Positions 7,201 to 16,071 of a DNA stretch of 64,000 bases are shown piece after piece; position 1 is the stretch's first letter, and every line of letters starts with the position of its first letter. Source of the DNA: RYN-230 sp963770545 (GTDB lineage: Bacteria; Actinomycetota; Actinomycetes; Streptosporangiales; Streptosporangiaceae); NCBI GenBank assembly GCA_963770545.1, contig CAVYQF010000036.1, forward strand, positions 62,001 through 126,000. The letters run 5' to 3'. A program made the translations under genes and the position numbers. The notes under the pieces are model-generated. The model worked only from the letters and a program-made list of their open reading frames with translations, searched no databases and was not told the DNA's origin.

Positions 7201-8326
7201 GCCGCGTGCCAGGCAGAGGTGCACGGGGTGGTGGCGTTTTCTGCGAGATCCACGCGTCGATCCGGGCCCACCAGTCGTAGAGCCACCGCTCCTGAGCCTC
7301 ATGATCGGCGGCCCGTGGAACCTCGTCGGCTGGCACCCGCCACCACCGGGCCTCGATGACGTGATCCATCGGCAGCGCCCGCCAGACGTCGGCCACGCTG
7401 GCCAGCTGGTCCAGCCCCGCGTGCCCGACGAAGATCACGTCAGCGCTGGGACACGCGGTGAGGGCGGCCAGGACGCCGCCGGTACGGGGTGGCAGCAGGT
7501 GCGGCATGCCGCGGGCGCGGGCCGCCAGGTCCGCCCGGCCCTGTCGTTCCAGCCGCCGGATGCCGCGCCGCCACCGCCCCGCGGTCCAGTTACCGCCTTC
7601 GGGGAAGATCACGAGTGCCCCGTCGGGACCGAGGCCCGCGGCCAGCCGCCTGATCTGGTCGGTGTAGATCTTCTCGCCGGCCCGCTTGGGGGAGATGAAC
7701 ACGTTAGGCACCCGGTTGGCGACCACGTCCAGCCCCGGGTCCAGTTGCAGGGCGGCCTTCATGACGATCCGGGGCCGCCGGTGGTACACGCTGAGCAGGT
7801 GATGCACGAGCAGCAGTGAGTCCCCGGGCCCGGCGTGGCGGCTGAATACGAGGGCGGGCCGGGCCAGCCGGGCAGCCTGCTCACCGGCGGTCAGTTCTGG
7901 CTCGTGAACCTCGATCCGCAGTCCGAAAGTGCGCACCGCCGCACGGTACAGCCGCCCCAGATACCACTCCATGATCGCGTAGTGGCGGCTCTGGTACGGC
8001 TCGGTCCGTAGCCGGCCGCCGAATCCGCTGGTGATCCACAGGGCCAGGCACATGAACAGGGCGGCCGTCTCCGCGACCAGCCAGATGAGCGCGAAGCTGA
8101 GCAGCCGCAGGGCCCGCAGGCGACCCAGCCAGGAGGCCCGGGGACGCCCCGGGGCCGGTGCTGACCCTGGCCCTGCTGGCCGTGGGTGGCCCGGCCGGGA
8201 GCCCCGGACCAGCCCGAGCAGCACGGCCAGCACGGCCAGTGGGAGGAACAGCACGACCACGGCTGCGGCGATCACGATCAGCAGGGGCGCCAGCACGATC
8301 CGGCGGACCAGTCTGGGTGGGACCAT
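7193..8326 (-). CDS. PlsC-like acyltransferase, membrane-anchored
   Basis: This 377-residue protein has a hydrophobic N-terminal hairpin (about residues 10-42) and a second membrane segment (about 78-102), then an acyltransferase domain with the HX4D motif in SRHAGPGD and the FPEG motif in VIFPEGGNWT. The family acylates lysophospholipids or glycerol-3-phosphate at the inner membrane. The ATG is preceded by GGAGGAG. It follows the patatin-like gene by 28 bases on the same strand, suggesting paired lipid remodelling: a lipase releases an acyl chain and an acyltransferase replaces it. Confidence 0.85.
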   Translation of the reverse strand: MVPPRLVRRIVLAPLLIVIAAAVVVLFLPLAVLAVLLGLVRGSRPGHPRPAGPGSAPAPGRPRASWLGRLRALRLLSFALIWLVAETAALFMCLALWITSGFGGRLRTEPYQSRHYAIMEWYLGRLYRAAVRTFGLRIEVHEPELTAGEQAARLARPALVFSRHAGPGDSLLLVHHLLSVYHRRPRIVMKAALQLDPGLDVVANRVPNVFISPKRAGEKIYTDQIRRLAAGLGPDGALVIFPEGGNWTAGRWRRGIRRLERQGRADLAARARGMPHLLPPRTGGVLAALTACPSADVIFVGHAGLDQLASVADVWRALPMDHVIEARWWRVPADEVPRAADHEAQERWLYDWWARIDAWISQKTPPPRAPLPGTRLR

Positions 8327-8354
8327 GCCGCTCCTCCGGTCCCCGGTGACCGGG

Positions 8355-9179
8355 TCAGCTCCCGGCCAGCCTGGCGAGATAGTTCGCGGAGGCCAGATAA
8401 GCCTGCTCGATCCGCATCCCGACTTTAGTCCTGTCGCGGTATCTGAGCTGGGAGAGATCGGGCGGGCGGGGATCGCCCCCGGACGGCAGCACATGCACCG
8501 CTACCGAACTGGGCAGCGCGGACATCTCCTCGTGGAACCGGTGCCGTCGGGCGATCTCGAACGCCACCAGGCCCACCTCCCAGGGGCGGCGCGGTACGGT
8601 CAGCGGGCGTTCGATCCGCCCGACGTGCAAGACGTAGATCGTGCTGGCACCCAGGCCAACGGCCCGGCCGACCGGGATGGAATCGACCAGCCCGCCGTCG
8701 AAGTAGTGCTCGCCGTCCACTTCTACCGGGGGCAGCAGCCCCGGCACCGCACAGGAGGCCAGCACGGCGGGCACAATCGGCCCGCTGGTGAACCAGCGGG
8801 CGCTGGCGTGCTCGATGCTGGCCGCCACACAATGGAACGGCAGCTCCAGATCGGCGAAATCCTTCCCGGGCAGGACGCCGCTCAGCATGCGCTCCAGCGG
8901 CTCGATGGAATGCAGGTGGGTGCCGGAGCGGGCCAGCCGGGCCAGCCGTCCCCAGACGCTCTCGCTGAACGCATGCCTCAGCTCATCGCCCTGCCACAAG
9001 CCGGCCAGCCGCGCGGACGCCCCGGCCGGATCCGCCGCCAGCAGCGCGCCGTTGATCGCGCCGACCGACGTTCCCACCACCACATCGGGCTGGATGCCTG
9101 CCTCGGACAAGGCGCGGAGCATGCCTACCTCGTGCGCGCCGAGGATCCCGCCGCCGCCCAGAACAAATGCCGTGTGCAC
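8355..9179 (-). CDS. Patatin-like phospholipase / acylhydrolase
   Basis: This 274-residue protein has the complete patatin catalytic set: the oxyanion loop GGGGILGA (8-15), nucleophile GTSVG (Ser38) and DGGL (Asp161). It resembles bacterial RssA-type serine hydrolases acting on phospholipids or lipid esters. The GTG at 9179 follows a purine-rich GGGGGAGG stretch; an in-frame start 12 codons upstream is possible but has no ribosome-binding site. It likely forms an operon with the following acyltransferase. Confidence 0.88.
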   Translation of the reverse strand: MHTAFVLGGGGILGAHEVGMLRALSEAGIQPDVVVGTSVGAINGALLAADPAGASARLAGLWQGDELRHAFSESVWGRLARLARSGTHLHSIEPLERMLSGVLPGKDFADLELPFHCVAASIEHASARWFTSGPIVPAVLASCAVPGLLPPVEVDGEHYFDGGLVDSIPVGRAVGLGASTIYVLHVGRIERPLTVPRRPWEVGLVAFEIARRHRFHEEMSALPSSVAVHVLPSGGDPRPPDLSQLRYRDRTKVGMRIEQAYLASANYLARLAGS

Positions 9180-9277
9180 CCGCCCAGCCTCCCCCACGGG
9201 GCAGGGGGCAAACACTGGGGGTTTGCCGGGACGATTCCTGAGCAGGAGAGGTTAGCCCCCGCTTGTGAGGAGGAAGC

Positions 9278-9730
9278 ATGACATCGGCCGGACCGGGCCT
9301 GCGCGGTTCAGGCAGCACGACGCTAGCCACGCCACCGGGCTCCGGTGAGCAGGTATTCCCGGCGCGACCCGAGCAGGTCGGAGCGGCCCGCCGCTTCGTG
9401 GCCCGCCTGCTGGCCGGCACTCCCGTTGCGGACGACGCGGTGCTCTGCGTGTCCGAACTCGCAGGCAACTGCGTGAGCCACTCGGCGAGCGGCCGCCCGG
9501 GGGGTATCTTCACCGTCCGCGTGGAGCGGCACGACGGCGACTATGTCTGGCTGGAAGTGGCGGACGAGGGCGGCCCGTGGCGGCCGTCGGCTCCGGGCGG
9601 GCGGGTGCACGGCCTGGAGATCGTGCGCCGGCTGGCCAGTGAATCAGGCGTGGCCGGGAGCATGTTCGCCGGCTGGGAAGCCTGGGCCAGGCTGGACTGG
9701 CCCGGTCACGAGGCCGCGGGCCGACCTTAG
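9278..9730 (+). CDS. RsbW-like anti-sigma/regulatory ATPase (HATPase fold)
   Basis: This 150-residue protein has the GHKL ATP-binding motifs: N-box LCVSELAGNCVSHS, G1-like VADEGG and G2-like HGLEIVRRLA. In actinomycetes these stand-alone kinase-fold proteins usually bind sigma factors or phosphorylate anti-anti-sigma factors. No partner sigma or STAS gene is nearby. The ATG is preceded by GAGGAGGA. Its stop overlaps the convergent neighbour's stop by four bases. Confidence 0.85.
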   Translation: MTSAGPGLRGSGSTTLATPPGSGEQVFPARPEQVGAARRFVARLLAGTPVADDAVLCVSELAGNCVSHSASGRPGGIFTVRVERHDGDYVWLEVADEGGPWRPSAPGGRVHGLEIVRRLASESGVAGSMFAGWEAWARLDWPGHEAAGRP

Positions 9731-10617
9731 AAGCTGTACCGCTGCTCCGCCTCGCGTACTGCCGGGAGCCCGATGAAGTCCAGGAAGTCCCCGAACGCCG
9801 GCAGGTCGGCCAGGACCCGGGCCGGGGTTCCGGACCGGGCGATCTCAGCGAGCACCTGGCGCATCGCGGAGGTCGCCGCGAGCAGCGTGCTGATCGGGAA
9901 GATGACGATCTGGTAGCCCAGCTCCCGCAGCCGGTCCAGGCTGATCGGCGGGGTCTTCCCGCCTTCGGCCCAGTTGAACAGCAGCGGCACGCCCGGGAAG
10001 GCCCGTGCGGCTTCGGCGGCTTCGTCCTGCGACGTCACGGCCTCGATGAACAGGGCGTCGGCGCCCGCCTCGCGATACAGCCGGGCCCGGTCCAGGGCCC
10101 GCTCCAGGCCCTCCACTGCCCGGGCGTCGGTCCGGGCGATGATCATGAAGTCGGGCCGGGTCCTGGCCTCCACCGCGGCCCGGATCTTCTGCGCCATCTC
10201 CGCGGCCGGGATGACCAGCTTTCCCTCCATGTGGCCACACTTCTTCGGGGCCACCTGATCCTCGAGGTGGATCGCGGCGACGCCCGCCGCCTCGTAGGCG
10301 CCGACGGTCCGGATCACGTTCAGCGGGTTGCCGTATCCGGTGTCCGCGTCGGCGATCACCGGGATGTCCACGCAGCCTGCGATCCGGCGGGCGTTGTCCA
10401 CCATCTCGGTCATGGTCAGCAGGCCGACATCCGGACGGCCCAGCAGGGCCGCCGAGGTGCCGAACCCGGTCATGTACACCGCCCGGAAGCCAGCCTCTTC
10501 CACCAGGCGCGCGGCCAGCGGGTCGAACGCGCCGGGGGCGACGATGGTCTCGCCGGATTCCAGCAGCGCCCGCAGGCGGGCCGGCCCTCCGGGTCGCGGG
10601 GTCAGCCGGGCCGTCAC
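9727..10617 (-). CDS. Isocitrate lyase / PEP mutase family enzyme
   Basis: This 296-residue TIM-barrel protein has the ICL-superfamily signature KKCGH (125-129) with Cys127 as expected general acid, DADTGYG for Mg binding and LEDQ. The stand-alone size and sequence fit 2-methylisocitrate lyase, oxaloacetate decarboxylase or carboxyPEP mutase-like enzymes; motifs alone do not decide between them. The GTG start is used. No propionate (prp) genes lie beside it, so a methylcitrate-cycle role is not supported by context. Confidence 0.85.
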   Translation of the reverse strand: MTARLTPRPGGPARLRALLESGETIVAPGAFDPLAARLVEEAGFRAVYMTGFGTSAALLGRPDVGLLTMTEMVDNARRIAGCVDIPVIADADTGYGNPLNVIRTVGAYEAAGVAAIHLEDQVAPKKCGHMEGKLVIPAAEMAQKIRAAVEARTRPDFMIIARTDARAVEGLERALDRARLYREAGADALFIEAVTSQDEAAEAARAFPGVPLLFNWAEGGKTPPISLDRLRELGYQIVIFPISTLLAATSAMRQVLAEIARSGTPARVLADLPAFGDFLDFIGLPAVREAEQRYSF

Positions 10618-10683
10618 CGGACCGCCCGCGCCACCGGGACCGTCCTTCGCGGGCGGGCCTCCTGGGGGCGGGCTGAGGAGCCC

Positions 10684-10878
10684 TCAGCCACCGCTCTTGC
10701 GGCGGAACGCGCGCTTGCTCTGCGCCGGCCCATGGGCGCCGTGTACCTTGCCGCCGTCCCGCGCGGACTGCCGCGCGTTCAGGTCCGCTTGCTTGCTGCG
10801 CTTACGGTCCAGCGCCTCGCGGAACTTGCGCTTCGCGTCGTCCTCGGGACTCCCTGGTCCCGACGCGGCCTCAGCCAT
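10684..10878 (-). CDS. DUF5302 small basic protein
   Basis: This 64-residue, Lys/Arg/Asp-rich protein has a predicted central helix (DDAKRKFREALDRKRSKQADL) and a basic tail (SKRAFRRKSGG). It matches the actinobacterial DUF5302 family, whose function is unknown. AGGAGG precedes the ATG. It sits 66 bases upstream of the ICL/PEP-mutase gene on the same strand and could be co-transcribed with it. Confidence 0.75.
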   Translation of the reverse strand: MAEAASGPGSPEDDAKRKFREALDRKRSKQADLNARQSARDGGKVHGAHGPAQSKRAFRRKSGG

Positions 10879-11178
10879 GCCGACCTCCTGCCTCTGGCAG
10901 CCGGGTCACCCGCGGCCGCTCCTACGGTCCCGGCCGCATGCCGCGCAGCCCATCCAGTGACACCTGCGCAGCGATGCCCGTCGCGGACGGCCGCCCAGCG
11001 ACGGATATCCCCAGACTAGGGGCTCCGGAATCGCCCCGCGCCGCGATGATCCCGCCGCGATGATCCGGGCCACGGTAAAGCGCTGCCTGAGCTGGAACAG
11101 TGCTTCCGGACCGGCAGGGGGCTGGCCCCTGCCGGCAAACCAGTTGCGGACCCGGGTCTGTGGTGGTGGTCTGCGGGG
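10879..11178. other. 300-bp gene-free stretch with a hairpin
   Basis: This is a divergent intergenic region between DUF5302 and the GNAT gene. The only structure I see is the stem-loop at 11111-11135. No clear promoter motifs are visible. Confidence 0.5.
11111..11135. other. Perfect 10-bp stem-loop
   Basis: CCGGCAGGGG and CCCCTGCCGG flank a 5-base loop. No T-tract follows on either strand, so it is not a classical terminator. Its place 44 bases upstream of the GNAT start allows a leader structure. Confidence 0.55.
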
Positions 11179-11973
11179 GTGGATGACGCTGGACTGCGGG
11201 CTGCCTTTGACGAGCAGGTCCGCCGCCGTCCCCGTGATGACGGGCCAGGAACCGGCGCCGAGGCGGACGGGCCGGTCGTCCGCCGGGTCGCGCCCGGCGG
11301 GTGCGGCTGGTCCGGAATCATCTGGTCAGACCTGGCCGGCCCGGCCGAGGCCGACGCGGCCATCGCCGCCCAGGTCCGCTATTTCGGCTCGCTCGGGCTG
11401 CCGTTCGAATGGAAGCTCTACGACTACGATCAGCCTTCTGACCTGGGTGGCCGGCTCACGGCGGCCGGGTTCGTGCCTGACGAGAACGAGGCGGTGATGG
11501 TCGCGGAGGTCTCGGACATGCCGGCCGACGTCACGCTCCCGGAGGGAGTGACCCTCCGGGAGGTGAGAACCGAAGCCGAGGTGGGGCTGCTCATCGAGGT
11601 CCACGAACGGGTCTTCGGGGGGGACCAGTCCCGGCTGCACCAGGATCTGCTGGCCCAGTTGCGTGAGGCCCCGCAGAGCGGGGCCATGGTGCTGGCCATG
11701 GCCGGGGACGAGCCGGTCTGCTCGGCCCGGGTGGACTTCCCGCCCGGCTCGCAGTTCGCCGGGCTGTGGGGCGGCGGGACGCTGCCCGCGTGGCGCGGAC
11801 GGGGCATCTACCGCGCCCTGATCGCCTACCGCGCCGGGCTGGCCGCCCGCCGGGGCTACCGCTACCTGAACGTGGACGCCTCCGCCGACAGCGAGCCGAT
11901 CCTGCGGCGGCTGGGCTTCCGCTGCCTGGCCCGGACCACGCCCTACCAGTGGACCCCGGCGGGAGCCGCATGA
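11179..11973 (+). CDS. GNAT-family N-acetyltransferase
   Basis: This 264-residue protein has a C-terminal GNAT domain: acetyl-CoA loop GTLPAWRGRGIYRALIAYR (about 197-215) and the terminal DASADSEPILRRLGF segment. The N-terminal half is a divergent GNAT-like module, as in double-GNAT proteins. The substrate is unknown. The GTG at 11179 has only a G-rich upstream stretch. Its stop overlaps the ATG of the following SDR (ATGA), so the two are co-translated. Confidence 0.8.
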   Translation: MDDAGLRAAFDEQVRRRPRDDGPGTGAEADGPVVRRVAPGGCGWSGIIWSDLAGPAEADAAIAAQVRYFGSLGLPFEWKLYDYDQPSDLGGRLTAAGFVPDENEAVMVAEVSDMPADVTLPEGVTLREVRTEAEVGLLIEVHERVFGGDQSRLHQDLLAQLREAPQSGAMVLAMAGDEPVCSARVDFPPGSQFAGLWGGGTLPAWRGRGIYRALIAYRAGLAARRGYRYLNVDASADSEPILRRLGFRCLARTTPYQWTPAGAA

Positions 11974-12731
11974 CCACCACGGGCGTGGCCGTGGTCACCG
12001 GGGCCGGGTCCGGTCTGGGCCGGGAGATCGCCCGGACGCTGCTCGGGGCCGGGTGGCAGGTGGCCGCGGCCGGCCGCCGGGAGGAGGCGCTCCGCGAGGC
12101 CGTCTCCGGGCCAGGGCTGCCCGCGGGTGCCCGCGCCGCCTTGCCCGTGGTCACTGATGTCACCGAACCGGATTCCGTTGCGGGCCTGTTCGAAACCGTG
12201 CGCGGCCGGTGGGGACGCGTCAACCTGCTGGTGAACAACGCGGGGATCTTCGGCCCGGGCGGCGCGGTGGATGAGATCTCGGTGCAGGACTGGCGGCAGG
12301 CGGTCGATACCAACCTCACCGGGGCGTTCCTCTGCGCGCAGCAGGCGGTGCGGATGATGAAGGAGCAGGATCCTCGCGGCGGCCGGATCATCAACAACGG
12401 GTCTATCTCCGCCCACGTGCCGCGGCCCAGGACCGTCGCGTACACGGCCACCAAGCACGCGATGACCGGGCTGACCAAGTCGATCTCGCTGGACGGCCGG
12501 GCGTTCGGCATCGCCTGCGGGCAGATCGACATCGGGAACGCCGCCACCGAGATGACCGCGCGGATGAAACAGGGGGTGCTGCAGGCCGACGGATCGCTGG
12601 CCCCGGAACCTACATTCGGCGCCGGGCACGTCGCCGAGGCGGTCCTCTACATGGCCGGGCTGCCCCTGGACGCGAACGTGCAGTTCCTCACGATCACCGC
12701 GACGACCATGCCGTTTATTGGCCGGGGCTGA
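11970..12731 (+). CDS. Short-chain dehydrogenase/reductase
   Basis: This 253-residue classical SDR has the NAD(P) motif TGAGSGLG (10-17), NNAG and a catalytic Ser-Tyr-Lys set (NGSIS ... YTATK). The family oxidises or reduces alcohols and ketones. GGAG precedes the ATG within the end of the GNAT gene, with which it forms a two-gene operon. The substrate is not predictable. Confidence 0.9.
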   Translation: MTTTGVAVVTGAGSGLGREIARTLLGAGWQVAAAGRREEALREAVSGPGLPAGARAALPVVTDVTEPDSVAGLFETVRGRWGRVNLLVNNAGIFGPGGAVDEISVQDWRQAVDTNLTGAFLCAQQAVRMMKEQDPRGGRIINNGSISAHVPRPRTVAYTATKHAMTGLTKSISLDGRAFGIACGQIDIGNAATEMTARMKQGVLQADGSLAPEPTFGAGHVAEAVLYMAGLPLDANVQFLTITATTMPFIGRG

Positions 12732-12740
12732 GCCCGGCTC

Positions 12741-12820
12741 CCAGTTCAGCAGTCCCAGTTCAGCAGGCCCAGTTCAGCAGGCCCAGTTCAGCAGGCTCAG
12801 CTCAGCAGGCCCAGCTCAGC
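12741..12820. repeat. 14-bp tandem repeat, about 5.7 copies
   Basis: Units of CCAGTTCAGCAGGC begin at 12741, 12755, 12769, 12783, 12797 and 12811, the last two diverging to TCAGCTCAGC. The array fills the gap between two convergent genes and runs into the 3' end of the aldo/keto reductase. Confidence 0.92.
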
Positions 12821-13787
12821 GGCTGAGCCGGGCCCGGAGCAGGCCGGGGAGGGCCGCCCGGCCGGTGATCGGCTGGAAGCCCTCGGCCGCCGCCCGCAGG
12901 GCCCGGTCTTCTTCGTCGCTCAGCTCGATGTCGGCGGCGGCCACGTTGCTCTCCAGCTGCTCGACGCTGGACGCGCCGGGGATCGCGGTCACGGCCGGGC
13001 TGCGGATGACCCAGGCCAGCGCGATCTGGGCCGGGGTGGCCCCATGCTCGTCCGCCACCCCGCGCAGCACCCCGATGAGCTCGGCGGCCCGCTCGATGTT
13101 CTCCGGCAGGAAGAGCGGGTTGGCGCCGCGGACCCGGTTGGCGGGCAGGTTGTCGCGGTGATACCGGCCGGACAGCAGGCCCTGGGCCAGCGGGCTATAA
13201 GCGATGATCACGCGGTCCTGGGCCTCGGCGTAGGGCAGCAGGTCCCGCTCGGGGGACCGCTCGACGAGGCTGTACTCGACCTGGTTGCTGAGCACCGGGC
13301 CGCCCAGCGCCGCCTCGGCGGCCCGCCAGCGGTCCAGCGAGTAGTTGCTGACCCCGACCTCACCGATCAGCCCGACGTGCTGCAGAGCCCGCATCCCGCG
13401 CATGGCCGGGCCGTCCCTGACCACCGGGTTCTGCTGATGCATCTGGTACAGGTCCAGGTGCCGGGCGCCGAGCCGGTTCGCGCTGGCCACCGCGCGCTGC
13501 TCAACCACCGGGGCGAGCGGCAGCACCGGGAGGATCTTGGTGGCCAGGAACACCGAGCTCAGGTCCTCACCCAGGGCCCGGCCGAGGATCCGCTCGCTGC
13601 GCCCGTACCCGTAGATCTCGGCCGTGTCGAAGAGGGTCACGCCCAGGTCGAGGGCCCGGCGCACGATGGCGTGCGACACCTGCTCGGCGTAGGGATCGCC
13701 GTAGCCCCATTCTTTCGAGCCGAACTGCCAGGTACCCAGCCCGATCTTGGAAATCTGCTTGGCGGTGCCGGTGCCCAGATAGCGCAT
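12816..13787 (-). CDS. Aldo/keto reductase
   Basis: This 323-residue (alpha/beta)8 protein has the AKR catalytic tetrad visible as FDTAEIYGYG (Asp54, Tyr59), ATK (Lys84) and YQMHQQN (His117), and an NADPH-binding C-terminal segment IPGASSVEQLESN. It reduces aldehydes and ketones with NADPH. The ATG at 13787 is preceded by AGGGGG; the frame is open far upstream but that part lies antisense to another coding remnant. Confidence 0.9.
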   Translation of the reverse strand: MRYLGTGTAKQISKIGLGTWQFGSKEWGYGDPYAEQVSHAIVRRALDLGVTLFDTAEIYGYGRSERILGRALGEDLSSVFLATKILPVLPLAPVVEQRAVASANRLGARHLDLYQMHQQNPVVRDGPAMRGMRALQHVGLIGEVGVSNYSLDRWRAAEAALGGPVLSNQVEYSLVERSPERDLLPYAEAQDRVIIAYSPLAQGLLSGRYHRDNLPANRVRGANPLFLPENIERAAELIGVLRGVADEHGATPAQIALAWVIRSPAVTAIPGASSVEQLESNVAAADIELSDEEDRALRAAAEGFQPITGRAALPGLLRARLSR

Positions 13788-13917
13788 CCCCCTAGTGTCC
13801 GCCACGACGCCGCAGCCTGGTGGCCCGGGGCTGGCTGTCGCCCGGCGGCCTGCGCCTGGTCCGTGCCCGAGCAGCGGGAGATGCTGGTCGCTGGCCTTTC
13901 CGCGTGTGCGGGCGGTG

Positions 13918-14238
13918 ATGATTGGCGGCATGGGAGATTCCGCGAACGCCGGTGACGTGCGGACCGGGCCGGGGCGCACGCCGTACCTGCCTGAGCCGAC
14001 CGGTCCGGGCCCGGTCGGTACCACGTCCTTGTACCTGAAAGACGCCTCCCGTCGCGATCCCTGGGCCGCGGGGGTGAGCGCACGAGAGCTGATGGTCTCC
14101 CTGTGGTCTCCGGCGGCGCCCACGGACGAGCAGCGTGTCCGGGCCTTCTTCGACCAGCACCTGCGCGGCAGGCCACAAGCGCTGCTGGACCAGCCGTCAT
14201 CACGCTACCCCGAGGTCACCTTCTGCTCCCCGGACTGA
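13918..14238 (+). pseudogene. Remnant of a PAF-acetylhydrolase-like lipase, centre deleted
   Basis: The N-terminal part (LPEPTGPGPVGTTSLYLKD...RELMVSLWSPA) matches the start of actinobacterial platelet-activating-factor acetylhydrolase-like alpha/beta hydrolases. The last 35 residues (VRAFFDQHLRGRPQALLD...YPEVTF) match the end of the same family. The roughly 250 residues in between, with nucleophile and acid, are missing, and the join remains in frame. I therefore call an internal-deletion pseudogene; it may still yield a small inactive protein. Family assignment rests on recognition of short segments. Confidence 0.5.
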
Positions 14239-14468
14239 AACGCCAGCACCGCAGCCAGGGCATGACGCTTCTCCGGGCGACAATGACAGGCCCGTGAGGA
14301 ACCGCCAAGATCCGCAGGTCAAGACCGTCTGGGGCACCGGCGAGGACCAGGCCACAGGCCAGGCCCGAATCGCGCGCAGCGAACCTCGCGGTGCTGGCCA
14401 TGCTCTCGCTCCCAGACGTATCTTGTGGTCGGGGGATTGGTCATGGCTATACGGGAGGACCCACGCTC

Positions 14469-14897
14469 ATGAGCACATCGCCGCTTTCTCCACAGGAGAT
14501 CCGCGCTGCCGCCGCGGCGCACCAGGAGCTTGGCCCCGAATACGGCGACGCGGTGATCGAGTCCTTCCTGGAACGGGTTGACCGGGAAATCACCGCACGT
14601 GCCGAAGCGCGTCTCGGACCCGTGTCCCGCGAGCAGCCGGTCCAGCCAGCACAGTCCAATAGCCGCCGCACGCTGCTGACCGGTGTTGCGATCGGCATTT
14701 TCGTCACCGGTGTGCCGTCCATGATGGTCGCGGCGAGCGCGGGTGGCGTCATCGCCAAGGATGAAACACAAGTTCTTCTCATCATGGCCGTCCTGTGGGC
14801 GGTAGCGGTGGCCGTAGCAGCGTCCGCGATTCGTGTCCGCCTGGAGCTGCGGCGCAAGGAAACCGGCGCTCGCCAAAGCGGCCGCCCGGCCCGTTAG
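14469..14897 (+). CDS. Small membrane protein of unknown function
   Basis: This 142-residue protein has an N-terminal soluble helix pattern (PLSPQEIRAAAAAHQELGPEYGDAVIESFLERVD), then two membrane segments (about residues 70-92 and 100-125) and a basic tail. I recognise the N-terminal motif from hypothetical proteins of actinomycetes but no function. The ATG is preceded by GGGAGGA at somewhat long spacing. The 230 bases upstream contain nothing recognisable. Confidence 0.65.
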   Translation: MSTSPLSPQEIRAAAAAHQELGPEYGDAVIESFLERVDREITARAEARLGPVSREQPVQPAQSNSRRTLLTGVAIGIFVTGVPSMMVAASAGGVIAKDETQVLLIMAVLWAVAVAVAASAIRVRLELRRKETGARQSGRPAR

Positions 14898-15035
14898 GAC
14901 CACCCCCGTCTGATCGTGCATCAGAGGGTGAAGTGGGTTGCGGGTCCAAGAGGCGAGCTGGGCCCGGAGTGCTGACTGAAGCCTGGTTTGTGCGGGCGCC
15001 ACCGTGTTGTCGGGGGTGCGGCCTTAGCCTGGCCG

Positions 15036-15180
15036 CTGACAGGGGAGTATGGGGCTCCGGAGGAGCGCTTCGAGGGTCTGGTCGGTGAGCTTCTCGGGTA
15101 GACCCGGGCGTGGTCCCGGCCCCCGCGGGGGCAGCGGCTTCGGCCGCAGCGCGCTGCGCTGGGAGAAGAAGAATCTTGCG
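15036..15180 (+). pseudogene. TfoX-domain gene, copy 1, 5' part (disrupted)
   Basis: This segment and about 35 bases of upstream DNA align closely with the 5' half of the intact gene at 16691. The start codon is CTG instead of GTG, and a TAG occurs in frame about 22 codons in, where copy 2 reads on. The similarity stops at GAAGAAGAATCTTGCG, after which an ISKra4-like transposase remnant begins. It resumes at about 15847. Confidence 0.7.
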
Positions 15181-15846
15181 GGTGACTCTGCGCGGGCCTG
15201 GTATCACTGCACAGCCTGCGGGCACGGCTTCGAGCCGCGCGACGCCCAGCTCGGGATCGCCGGGCAGAGCATGTCGGAGAGGCTGCGGAAGATGACCGCG
15301 CGGGCGGCCGCCGTGGTGCCATTCGCGGCAGCCGTACGCCTGGTAGCAGAGCTGGCCGGGCTCACACTCACCGGCAAGCGCGAAGGGCGGAGAGCCGAGG
15401 CTGACGGGCAGGCCGCCGCCGCGGTGATCGAGGCGCGGGCCGCCGCGGTCCAGGCGCGTGCGCTGGTGCCGCTGCCGCCCGCCCGCTCCCTGACATGCTG
15501 TATGTCGCGATCGACGGGACCGGGGTTATGGTGACAGAGGCTGAGGCTGAGGGATGGACAGGAAAGGGTGAGGACGGTAATGCTCGCAACAGCGAGATGA
15601 AGATGGATGTCGCGTTCACCCATAAAGCTGCCGATGAGAACGGCCGAAGGTCCGCGACCCGGCGTCCTCCTCGTATGTGCCCACCTTCGCCTCGGCCGCC
15701 GCGTTCGGCACGCTCATGGCCGCAGAGGCCCGCGCCGCGGCGCGAGACACATCTGCCAGGTGGTCATCCTCGGCGACGGGGCAGCGTCCATCTGGAATCT
15801 TGCCGGGCAGCACTTCCCGGGGGCCACCCAGGTCTCGAGGTGTTAG
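15181..15846 (+). mobile_element. Decayed ISKra4-family transposase fragment
   Basis: Translations in successive frames give ordered pieces of an ISKra4-type transposase: YHCTACGHGFEPRDAQLG with a CxxC zinc-finger half, MTARAAAVVPFAAAVRLVAELAG, DMLYVAIDGTGV, GWTGKGEDGNAR, then ASAAAFGTLMAAEARA and ICQVVILGDGAASIWNLAGQHFPGATQV. At least three frame changes separate them, and both the N-terminal and C-terminal parts are missing, so the element is dead. It sits inside TfoX copy 1. ISKra4 elements are DDE transposons; the VAIDGTGV and LGDGA segments would include acidic catalytic residues. Terminal inverted repeats are not evident. Confidence 0.75.
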
Positions 15847-15960
15847 CGCGATGCTGGTCCGCGGGCGCTTGGTGGTGAAGCTCCCGGCGCCGCGGGTTGA
15901 CGCGCTGGTCCCCGCCGGTGACGGGGTGCATTTCGATGCGAACAAGGGCACAACCACGAA
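15847..15960 (+). pseudogene. TfoX-domain gene, copy 1, 3' part
   Basis: From GCGATGCTGGTCCGCGGG onward the sequence resumes the TfoX alignment (MLVRGRLVVKLPAPRVDALVPAGDGVHFDANKGT) and loses similarity to copy 2 soon after that segment. Together with 15036-15180 it shows that one gene was split by the transposase fragment. Confidence 0.7.
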
Positions 15961-16071
15961 GTTTCTAACGCACTCCAGGGACGACGGCTGACCTGCTTCG
16001 ACCTGAGGACCAGCCCACTGGGCTGAGATGAAGGCGGTCAACCGTCCACCCGGTGCGGGATGCTGGCAGGC

